DNA of 64,000 nucleotides from CAWJKP01 sp963843465 (GTDB lineage Bacteria > Planctomycetota > Planctomycetia > Pirellulales > Thermoguttaceae). Within the stretch, counting starts at the first letter, position 1. Each line of letters opens with the position of its first letter. Below the pieces are notes generated by a model. That model worked only from the letters and a program-made list of their open reading frames with translations. It had not been told where the DNA came from and searched no databases. A program made the position numbers and the translations under genes. The DNA is taken from the NCBI GenBank assembly GCA_963843465.1, contig CAWJKP010000008.1, positions 269,162-333,161 of the forward strand. The letters run 5' to 3'. Shown here one piece after another: positions 17,438 to 24,161 of this stretch.

Positions 17438-19027
17438 GTGTCAACGACAACGCTCGTTCATCCGGAGGCTGCGGCGAGCCCACTGCGGTCCCCGTTCATC
17501 ACCGCGGCGCAGTTGCCCGATCCGTTTACGTTAGTGATTTTCGGGGCCAACGGCGATCTGAGCGCCCGGAAGCTCATGCCGGCGATCTGCGCTCTTTGGC
17601 ATCGCCGATTCTTGCCCCGGCGGTTTGCCGTTGTCGGCCTGGGCAGGTCCGACAAGACGGACGAGGGCTTTCGGGAAGAAGTGCGCCGCGGCGCGGTCAC
17701 GTTTCGGCACGATGTGTCCGCGGAAAACGACGACTGGAACCGCTTGCTCGGCAACGTGTTCTACCACCGGACCGACTTCACCAGCAGCGACGCCATGCAG
17801 AGCCTTGCCCGGCGGCTGCAAGCGTTGGAGTCGCAGGGGGAATTGCCCGGCAACCGGCTGGCGTACTTGGCGACCGATCCTGAGTATTTCTGCCGCATTA
17901 TCGAGGGCCTGGCCGGTACCGGAATCATCGTTCGCGAGGCGACTCAGCCGTGGGGACGCGTGGTAATCGAAAAGCCGTTCGGTTTCGACTTGCAGAGCGC
18001 CATGCAGTTGGACCGGACCATCTTGCGATTCCTGCGCCCCGATCAAATCTACCGCATTGACCATTACCTGGGGAAAGACACCGTAGCGAACCTCTTGGCG
18101 TTTCGCTTCGGCAACGCCGTCTTCGAGCCGCTGTTCAATCGGCAATACGTCGAGCACGTGCAGATCACGGTAGCCGAGACGGTCGGCATGGAGGAGCGTC
18201 GCGGGGCCTTTTACGACCATACGGGCGCCCTGCGCGACGTAGTTCAGAACCACGTGCTACAGCTCCTGGCACTGGTGGCGATGGATCCGCCGGCCACGCT
18301 CACGGCCGGCGACGTGAGCGACGCCAAACTGAAGATCCTCCGCAACCTCGTCCCCCTTCGCGGGCAAGACGTTGCACGCCGGGTCGCCCGGGGCCAGTAC
18401 GGAGCGGGCACGGTTGACGGGCAGCCGGCACGAGCCTACCGAGAGGAAGCGGCCATCGCCCACGACTCGGCCACCGAAACGTATGTGGCCCTGCGCGCCG
18501 AGATCGAAAGCTGGCGATGGGCCGGAGTGCCGTTCCTGCTGCGCACGGGCAAACGATTGCCGCGGCGTGTTACGGAAATCGCCGTCCAATTCAAGCTGCC
18601 ACCCTTGCGGCTGTTCCGTACCGTGGAATGCGAGGGCGATTTCTGCGACCTGACGGACATGCAGCCCTCCGTGCTCGCCTTCCGTATCCAGCCTGATGAG
18701 GGGATCAGCTTGTCGTTCTCTGCCAAGCGGCCGGGGATGAGCATCGACCTTCACCCGGTGCGTTTCGAGTTCGACTACGGCAAGTCGTTTCACCAGGCGT
18801 TGCCGGAAGCGTATGAGCACTTGCTTTTCGACGCCCTGCGCGGCGATGCGACTTTGTTCATGCGGTCCGACGAATTGGAAGCGGCGTGGCAGTTCATCAC
18901 CCCCATCCTGGATGCGTTTCGCGAGGGTCCGTCGCCGAGTTTTCCGAACTACGCGGCCGGCACCTGGGGGCCTCAAGAGGCCGAATCCCTGGCTGAGGGT
19001 TGCCAGGGTGGTTGGCGTCGTCCTTAA
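17438..19027 (+). CDS. zwf: Glucose-6-phosphate 1-dehydrogenase, copy 2 (intact)
   Basis: 529 residues from GTG 17438, with GAAGAGG upstream. The dinucleotide motif is VIFGANGDLSARKLMPAI, the substrate site RIDHYLGKDTVANLLAFRFG, followed by DVVQNHVLQLLALVAMDPP and the C-terminal AGTWGPQEAESL. Same reaction as the copy at 5556-6943, but the sequences differ widely, so this is an old paralogue or acquired copy rather than a recent duplication. A RpiA fragment follows 230 bases later, suggesting a second pentose-phosphate operon that has been cut short. Confidence 0.95.
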   Translation: MSTTTLVHPEAAASPLRSPFITAAQLPDPFTLVIFGANGDLSARKLMPAICALWHRRFLPRRFAVVGLGRSDKTDEGFREEVRRGAVTFRHDVSAENDDWNRLLGNVFYHRTDFTSSDAMQSLARRLQALESQGELPGNRLAYLATDPEYFCRIIEGLAGTGIIVREATQPWGRVVIEKPFGFDLQSAMQLDRTILRFLRPDQIYRIDHYLGKDTVANLLAFRFGNAVFEPLFNRQYVEHVQITVAETVGMEERRGAFYDHTGALRDVVQNHVLQLLALVAMDPPATLTAGDVSDAKLKILRNLVPLRGQDVARRVARGQYGAGTVDGQPARAYREEAAIAHDSATETYVALRAEIESWRWAGVPFLLRTGKRLPRRVTEIAVQFKLPPLRLFRTVECEGDFCDLTDMQPSVLAFRIQPDEGISLSFSAKRPGMSIDLHPVRFEFDYGKSFHQALPEAYEHLLFDALRGDATLFMRSDELEAAWQFITPILDAFREGPSPSFPNYAAGTWGPQEAESLAEGCQGGWRRP

Positions 19028-19161
19028 GTTGGAGGTTTTGTGTGTTGCCGATGTAAATTGGGCAGACGATTCTCATCTGATAGGGACCGGGCGAGGACAG
19101 GATGAAGGCGGTAGAGGAAGATCGGCAGAGTTCTCGTTCCATGCTGAAGCTGCGATGGAGA

Positions 19162-19257
19162 GTAACCGTTCACAGGCCGGGGACTGGCTCATTTTTCGGC
19201 CCCTTTCGGCGTCTACGCGACACGCGTCTGAGGCCGAAAAATGTGCCTGTCCCCTTG
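19162..19257. repeat. Element D: MITE-like repeat, right end missing
   Basis: Begins with GTAACCGTTCAC at 19162 and carries the cargo palindrome GGGGACTGGCTCATTTTTCG with partner CGAAAAATGTGCCTGTCCCC. The right 12-bp end is absent because a RpiA fragment starts at 19258. Confidence 0.75.
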
Positions 19258-19460
19258 GCCGCGTTCGACGGCATCAAGGCGATTGACGTGACGGTGGACG
19301 GGGCCGATGAGGTGGACCCCAACTTGGATCTCATCAAGGGCCTGGTGGTGCCTTGGTTCGAGAGAGGATCGTCGCGTCGGCGTCGCGTCGACTGGTGATC
19401 GTAGTCGACTCGGCAAAACTCGTGCCCGCGCTGGGAAGACACGGTGTCTGCCAGCTACCC
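19258..19460 (+). pseudogene. rpiA: Ribose-5-phosphate isomerase A, central fragment (second copy)
   Basis: Frame one reads DGIKAIDVTVDGADEVDPNL and DLIKGL, the RpiA phosphate-binding and active-site acidic motif. After a one-base loss near 19348 the next frame reads VRERIVASASRRLVIVVDSA and KLVPALGRHG. The N-terminal ~80 residues and the C-terminal third are absent. The left edge coincides with the truncated repeat D. It differs clearly from the RpiA piece at 9409-9949. Confidence 0.65.
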
Positions 19461-19831
19461 CTCGGAAACCGTCGTGACGGTCGGCATTGGCGTTTTCCGA
19501 GGGGTGATGTGTCGGCAAGAGCGGTCCACCGAAGTGCCCGCAAACCCAGCATGTCCCAACTTGCGCCCCCTCTGGCGAGTTGGCCGCTGGCGTTGTGGGA
19601 TGCCGAGCAGGTTAGCGCGGTAGGTGCTAGCAAGGCGACTGAAAGGTCGTTATACTGCGGCGTACCCCGCTGAAATGGGGGCTTCGCGGGAAAGCCCATC
19701 GTCTTGAGGATTGGGGCTATCACCTTTGGGTTGCCGGCGAGGCTCGCAGGATGTCAGCGACGGAGGCAAGAATGCGGATGGCGAAGGTTGCCAGGAAATA
19801 GGGGATGATCTGAACTTTTCGGAGCGCTTTT
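19461..19831. other. Intergenic stretch, no gene supported
   Basis: About 370 bases. A hairpin, ACCCCTCGGAAAC at 19457 with GTTTTCCGAGGGGT at 19492, closes the RpiA fragment and may be a terminator-like or repeat remnant. The rest shows no convincing reading frame or RNA gene. Confidence 0.4.
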
Positions 19832-20092
19832 ATGGGTTGGTCTTATCGCAAGAGCGTTAATTTCGGTCCCTTTCGGGTCAACCTCAGTAAGTCGGGAATG
19901 GGCTACTCCTTCGGCGGCGGCGGCTTCCGCACAGGGGTGAACGCCCGTGGTCGCCGCTACAAATCGCTCAGCATCCCTGGAACGGGAATGCGGTACTACG
20001 CCTCGTCAAAGCAGGGCTGCCTCGTGATCCTTGCCTTGCTTTCGGGCATCGTTTCCATCACCACCATGATCCTCTTGAAGGTTTGGCCATGA
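19832..20092 (+). CDS. DUF4236 domain protein
   Basis: 86 residues. MGWSYRKSVNFGPFRVNLSK then SGMGYSFGGGGFRTGVNARG is the DUF4236 pattern, a short beta-rich domain of unknown function found at the start of phage- and island-linked proteins. A single membrane helix, GCLVILALLSGIVSITTMIL, ends the protein. Its TGA overlaps the next ATG (ATGA), implying coupled expression. It is the first gene after the disrupted pentose-phosphate segment. Confidence 0.75.
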   Translation: MGWSYRKSVNFGPFRVNLSKSGMGYSFGGGGFRTGVNARGRRYKSLSIPGTGMRYYASSKQGCLVILALLSGIVSITTMILLKVWP

Positions 20093-20394
20093 AACTGATT
20101 CGCACCTTTCGGACAATGACCTCGGAACGCTTCCTCGTTCAGAAGAAGGAAGGCCAGGATTCGGCGGCCATCGACCTCCACTATCTGGCCGATGGGCATG
20201 TGGCGGGGACCGTGTTTCTGTTTGAGCACGCCGGCATCGAGGATGCCGAAGTTCCCGACTTCCTGCGGCACATCGACGAGGCCCTGCTGCCGTGGGTGCA
20301 TCTTGAGGACCGCACGCTGACGTTTACCGTCGTCAGGGGCCATGTGGTGGGCGATTTTCAACCAGACAAGGGAGAAGTGGGAAAGGATGGATGA
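20089..20394 (+). CDS. Small acidic protein of unknown function
   Basis: 101 residues from ATG 20089 overlapping the DUF4236 stop. Composition is that of a compact alpha/beta protein (AIDLHYLADGHVAGTVFLFE, IDEALLPWVHLEDRTLTFTV). I do not recognise a family. Close coupling to DUF4236 suggests they work together. A further frame begins inside its end at 20387. Confidence 0.55.
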   Translation: MKLIRTFRTMTSERFLVQKKEGQDSAAIDLHYLADGHVAGTVFLFEHAGIEDAEVPDFLRHIDEALLPWVHLEDRTLTFTVVRGHVVGDFQPDKGEVGKDG

Positions 20395-20731
20395 TCCGCA
20401 ACAGGCTGCCGCGGCCGGTGCCACACGCCAGCGCCGCAGAGCCCCCCAGGCTCTTCATTCCAGGCGTCTGAAGAACTTCCGCTCCCTCGGCTTCGGGACC
20501 CGGTGGGCCAAGAAGGTCATGCCGATGGATTTGCAGAAGCTGATGCGGCACGACTCGATCGAGACGACCATGCGGTATTACGTGGACCTCGATGCGGATG
20601 AGATGGCGGAGGAGCTTTGGAAGGCCGAACCGAAGGTTATCAACACTTTTATCAACAACCCCTCTCCAGAGGGCAAGAAAACGGAAAGGGAGCCCGACCA
20701 TGGTTCTGCCGGAACTCCCTTATCTGATTAG
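20387..20731 (+). pseudogene. Tyrosine recombinase (phage-type integrase) C-terminus behind a foreign start
   Basis: ATG 20387 (GGAAAGGATGG upstream) gives about 30 Gln/Ala/Arg-rich residues, then switches to LGFGTRWAKKVMPMDLQKLM, RHDSIETTMRYYVDLDADEM, the last catalytic box of site-specific integrases with the R-H pair and the nucleophilic tyrosine in TMRYY. Most of the catalytic domain and the DNA-binding arm are missing. The gene points at a 3' tRNA-Ser fragment 12 bases beyond its stop, the usual place for an integrase and its att site. Confidence 0.7.
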
Positions 20732-20742
20732 GTTTACTGAAG

Positions 20743-20797
20743 CGGAGGGCAAGGGATTCGAACCCTCAACCGGTTTCCCGGCACCTGATTTCGAGTC
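20743..20797 (-). tRNA. 3' portion of tRNA-Ser(CGA), probable att site of an integrated element
   Basis: On the minus strand the sequence gives an anticodon loop CTCGAAA with flanking stem, a long variable arm (GTGCCGGGAAACCGGTT) typical of serine tRNA, a T-arm GAGGGTTCGAATCCCTT and the acceptor GCCCTCC with discriminator G. No D-arm or 5' acceptor strand (expected GGAGGGC) is found just upstream, so it is not a functional tRNA. Site-specific elements recombine into such 3' halves and duplicate them, and an integrase tail lies immediately beside it. CCA is not encoded. Confidence 0.75.
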
Positions 20798-20925
20798 CCA
20801 AAATTGGCTTCAGTTGCCCTCCCGTTACCCATCAGTTGCCCGTTTTTCCCGGGGTTTCTTGAGGTTCGTTCGTCCGCGAATTCACGGTCGATGCACGGTT
20901 TTGGCAACGGTTTTGGCACACCTCA

Positions 20926-23463
20926 TTAACCCCGGCAGATGTGCATTCCCACCTTGGCCAGCAAGACGGGGATCTCCATGACGGCGTCACGGTCCCACTC
21001 CTTCACGCTGTCGGGAAGTTCCGCCCAGGGGACAAGGTACGGGCTGATCTTGCGGGCAAGGTTCTTCGAGGGACCGTAGCGCCAGCCGTCCAACAGCCGC
21101 TCGGCGTTCCAGCGGCCGTGCTCCATCTCCGCCAGCCGCTCGATCTCCTGCGGGCTGAACTCGAACGGCATCGGCCCGCCGCTTGCAACCGGCTCGACCG
21201 TGCAGCCGATTTCCCGCAACTTCTCGAAGATATGGTTGGCCTGGTCGCGGTTGGAATTCTTCAGGTCGTCTCTTAGATGCGCCCAATCCGCCATGGAGGG
21301 ATCCGCCGACGGCTGGGACTTGTTCCGCCGGTAGGCGTCGTGGATGCCTTGCGAGATGGCATCGCACGTCTCGGCCGAGAGTTTCGACTTCCCGTAGCCG
21401 ACGAAGGCGCGGATGGTCATGGCGTCGGCGGGCATGGCCACGAGGTTGGGCGAGCCCTCCCAATCGGGATCGGTGAATATCTTGGCCGCCTCGCGGCCGC
21501 TCTTTTCCACCAGTGCCACGCGGGCTCCCAAGGCAGCCGCGATGCGGTATTCCGCGGCGGCAATCGTCCCGCCGTTGATGCCCAGAAGCTTCACCTCCGA
21601 CGGGGCGATGCCCGCCGCCACAAGATCGATCCAGTTCTGCAAAGGTTCCAAGGGGCTGAATCCCGAGCCGTCGGTACGGCGGATCTCGTCATAACGCCCC
21701 GCGTCTCGATCGACGGTGGCGTCGGCGGGCACGTTCTGGGGAATATAACCGACGGCGTGCAGGCGGTCCCCGTGGCGCCGGCGGACGTCGCCCACCAGGC
21801 CGCTGATGCCCTGCGTGGTTCCGCCTGAAAAAACGGTGCCGGTGAAATCCTTGAAGGCCTCGATCAGCAACTGCCGGTAGTCTTGCATCTGTTGCTCGAC
21901 GGACCGGTCGCAGCCGCCCGCGACGATCGCCACCGGCCCGCGAATGGGCGGGCAGTCGGGCGTGGCCAGGTCGCGGATCTTGGCCAAGGCCGAAGGAATC
22001 TCCTCGGGGTACTTCACCGCCTGGCCCAGCAGCAGCAGTTTCTCCACCCACTCGTAGCCGGGCAGCTTGTCGGCGATCACCCGCAAGCGTTTCAGCGAGT
22101 CCATGGCTGCCGCGAGCATGAAGGGCGACGTGGAACGCTCGATGGCCTTGCCCAGGGCTGCCAGGCTGTCGTAGGGTTGGCCCAGCAGGAGCCGGAACTT
22201 GGCAAGCTGCAGATACGCCCAGGGCAGGTTCACGCCCGCTTCAATCTGGTTCCGGCAGCGCCCGCAGGCCGCCGCGATCGTCGGCGCCACCAGCGAAATA
22301 ACGGCATTGTTCCGCTGGCAAGATATTTCGTACTCCAGGAAGTTGGCCAGGCACGTCGGCTGGGTGGGATCGAGTTCGAATGCCTGGCGATACAGGGTCC
22401 GGGCCCGGTCCTCGTCCTCGGCCCGCCAGGTATCGGCCAGGGCGCCGAGTGCTTCGGGGTCTTTGTATGGCGGCTTGGCCGCTTCCTCCAGCATCCTGCG
22501 GCCGTCCAGGAAACCCGGACTCTCGATGCGGCCACCGTGCAATTTGCACATCGCGGTCCCCAACGTCCTGAGCGCCGGCTGGCAGCCCGACGACTCGTAG
22601 GGCTTCAGCACGTCGACGGCCTTCTGCCAGTCGCTCAGCGCCATGGCCAGGATGGCAATCCGGGTCGCCAGCTCGGCGTTGTCGCGGTCGTGGCGGAGCA
22701 CCAGTTCGAGGTTCTCGATCTCGGCCTGGATTTCCTTGGGCGGCAGGTATTTTCCGTATTCCGAGGTGTAGGCCCGCAGGGCGTCGTGCAAGCGGGCGAA
22801 CTCGCGGTCGGTGCCTTCCAGGACGGCGGCAATGGCGGCGAAATCGCGTAGGATCTTCAGCGGCACCTTCAGCCCGGCCTTGTAGGTCATGTCGTGGCTG
22901 ACGTCGGCCCAGGCGTGCTCCAGGACCGTGCGGACCTGGATCTCCGCCTTGAGGGCCCGTCCCGCGGGGTCTTTCCCCTGAAACAGAACGTCGGGGATCT
23001 CTACGGCAATGTCCTTGGTGGGGAACTCGCCGGGCTTGAACGACGCGATGTAATGCACCGAGCGGTAGCCGAATTCCGCCGGCCGTAGCCGCTGGCTAAC
23101 GTCGTCGCTGTTTTCCTCGTCAATGAGGAAATGCTCTTGGATGAACCGGCAGACGGCGCGGACCTGTTCGGCCGTGTGGGTGATCACCCGCCCGCCGCAG
23201 AGGTCGGTCATGTCGGCCAGCGGGTCCTTGTAGAGGTGTCGTTTGCGGATGATTTTCTCGGCGAAGCTGGGGATCGCCTTGGACCGGGCCTGCACGATCG
23301 CCAGCGGGGCCAGCTTCTTGGCCGCGCCGGCCAGGACCTTGGCCAGCACGTCGGCATATAGCTTGTAATCGTCGTAGACTTTCGCGTAGCGCTCTACATT
23401 CTCTGCGACCCATGCGGCAGTTTCAGCTTGGGCGGTGCTGTCGCGCGCGGACTGGTCTATCAT
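20926..23463 (-). CDS. RelA/SpoT-like synthetase - TPR - SLOG - RyR multidomain protein
   Basis: 845 residues, frame intact; ATG 23463 preferred (TTTAGGAACAAC upstream) over an in-frame ATG at 23508. Residues 60-195 match a (p)ppGpp-synthetase fold: RSKAIPSFAEKI, DLCGGRVITH with the metal Asp, FGYRSVHYI, and EIQVRT...EHAWADVSHDMTYK. No HD hydrolase, TGS or ACT domains. Residues 250-500 are helical TPR-like repeats. Residues 508-670 look like a SLOG/LSDAT nucleotide-binding domain (VAIVAGGCDRS, FSGGTTQGISGLVGDV, LLGINGGTIAAAEYR, ALGARVALVE). Residues 700-840 match an RyR domain (EMEHGRWNAERLLDGWRYGP, SPYLVPWAELPDSVKEWDRD). It would make, sense or trade a nucleotide signal in the cytoplasm. A Nudix hydrolase sits seven bases upstream in the same operon. 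Confidence 0.85.
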   Translation of the reverse strand: MIDQSARDSTAQAETAAWVAENVERYAKVYDDYKLYADVLAKVLAGAAKKLAPLAIVQARSKAIPSFAEKIIRKRHLYKDPLADMTDLCGGRVITHTAEQVRAVCRFIQEHFLIDEENSDDVSQRLRPAEFGYRSVHYIASFKPGEFPTKDIAVEIPDVLFQGKDPAGRALKAEIQVRTVLEHAWADVSHDMTYKAGLKVPLKILRDFAAIAAVLEGTDREFARLHDALRAYTSEYGKYLPPKEIQAEIENLELVLRHDRDNAELATRIAILAMALSDWQKAVDVLKPYESSGCQPALRTLGTAMCKLHGGRIESPGFLDGRRMLEEAAKPPYKDPEALGALADTWRAEDEDRARTLYRQAFELDPTQPTCLANFLEYEISCQRNNAVISLVAPTIAAACGRCRNQIEAGVNLPWAYLQLAKFRLLLGQPYDSLAALGKAIERSTSPFMLAAAMDSLKRLRVIADKLPGYEWVEKLLLLGQAVKYPEEIPSALAKIRDLATPDCPPIRGPVAIVAGGCDRSVEQQMQDYRQLLIEAFKDFTGTVFSGGTTQGISGLVGDVRRRHGDRLHAVGYIPQNVPADATVDRDAGRYDEIRRTDGSGFSPLEPLQNWIDLVAAGIAPSEVKLLGINGGTIAAAEYRIAAALGARVALVEKSGREAAKIFTDPDWEGSPNLVAMPADAMTIRAFVGYGKSKLSAETCDAISQGIHDAYRRNKSQPSADPSMADWAHLRDDLKNSNRDQANHIFEKLREIGCTVEPVASGGPMPFEFSPQEIERLAEMEHGRWNAERLLDGWRYGPSKNLARKISPYLVPWAELPDSVKEWDRDAVMEIPVLLAKVGMHICRG

Positions 23464-23470
23464 GTTGTTC

Positions 23471-23869
23471 CTAAAGGTGAAGAATGAACTCGCGGAGTTG
23501 CCCGGCAAATCCCATCTCGGGCAGTTTGCTCCGTTGGACCCAGGCGTAATCGTCGTGCTCGCTGCTGAGCCGCACCTGGCCGGTTTGCACCTCGGCCTCC
23601 ATGAAAAGGACGGCCAGCCGCACGGTCGGGCAGTCGTATTCGGTCGCCCCGGCCACTCCGGTCAAGGCGATCGTCAGCCCGGTTTCCTCAGCCACTTCTC
23701 GCGCCAAAGCCGCGTCGAACGACTCGCCGGGGTCCGCCTTTCCGCCGGGCAGGTCCCAACTGCCGCCGAAAAACTTCGACGCGGCCGAACGGCGAATGGC
23801 CAGGATGCGTCCTTGCCCGTCGGCCACCAGGGCCTTCACGGCCAATGCAAAGGGTTTTCTGGGGGACAC
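23471..23869 (-). CDS. Nudix hydrolase (NTP pyrophosphohydrolase, MutT-like)
   Basis: 132 residues from GTG 23869, chosen for GAGAGGAG seven bases upstream; an ATG at 24055 would read through repeat E. The full Nudix box is present: GGKADPGESFDAALAREVAE then ETGL, with the metal-binding REVAEE. Cleaves nucleoside diphosphate-linked compounds; whether it clears damaged NTPs or a signalling nucleotide is open. Its stop is seven bases before the RelA/SpoT-SLOG-RyR start, so the two are almost certainly co-transcribed, making signal degradation an attractive but unproven role. Confidence 0.85.
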   Translation of the reverse strand: MSPRKPFALAVKALVADGQGRILAIRRSAASKFFGGSWDLPGGKADPGESFDAALAREVAEETGLTIALTGVAGATEYDCPTVRLAVLFMEAEVQTGQVRLSSEHDDYAWVQRSKLPEMGFAGQLREFILHL

Positions 23870-23970
23870 GGGCGGCTCCTCTCGACGGCGATTCTTGGTT
23901 CGCGACGATTTCACCGCACTGTAGCGGAACGACGACACGGCTGCAAGCCACTCGATCGGCACTTGGGGTA

Positions 23971-24095
23971 GGTAAGCGTTCACGGGCCGCGCGATGGTAG
24001 CAGACACACTCCGTGTGCCGTCCGCTGAAGCGGGCACCAATAGGGCGGACGGCACACGGAGTGTGCCTGCTACTTTCCAGGCTGTGAACGGTTAC
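23971..24095. repeat. Element E: complete MITE-like repeat (125 bp)
   Basis: Bounded by GTAAGCGTTCAC at 23971 and GTGAACGGTTAC ending at 24095. The interior palindrome, GTAGCAGACACACTCCGTGT with its partner ACACGGAGTGTGCCTGCTAC, is the same cargo type as element B but with an altered inner word (CTCCG in place of GCCG). It separates the Nudix operon from the STAND gene. Confidence 0.85.
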
Positions 24096-24161
24096 TGGGG
24101 CAGGGTGGCGCAGGGGTTGGCATGATTATCTTCAAGACTTCCACCAGGGTCTTTTCTTCGG

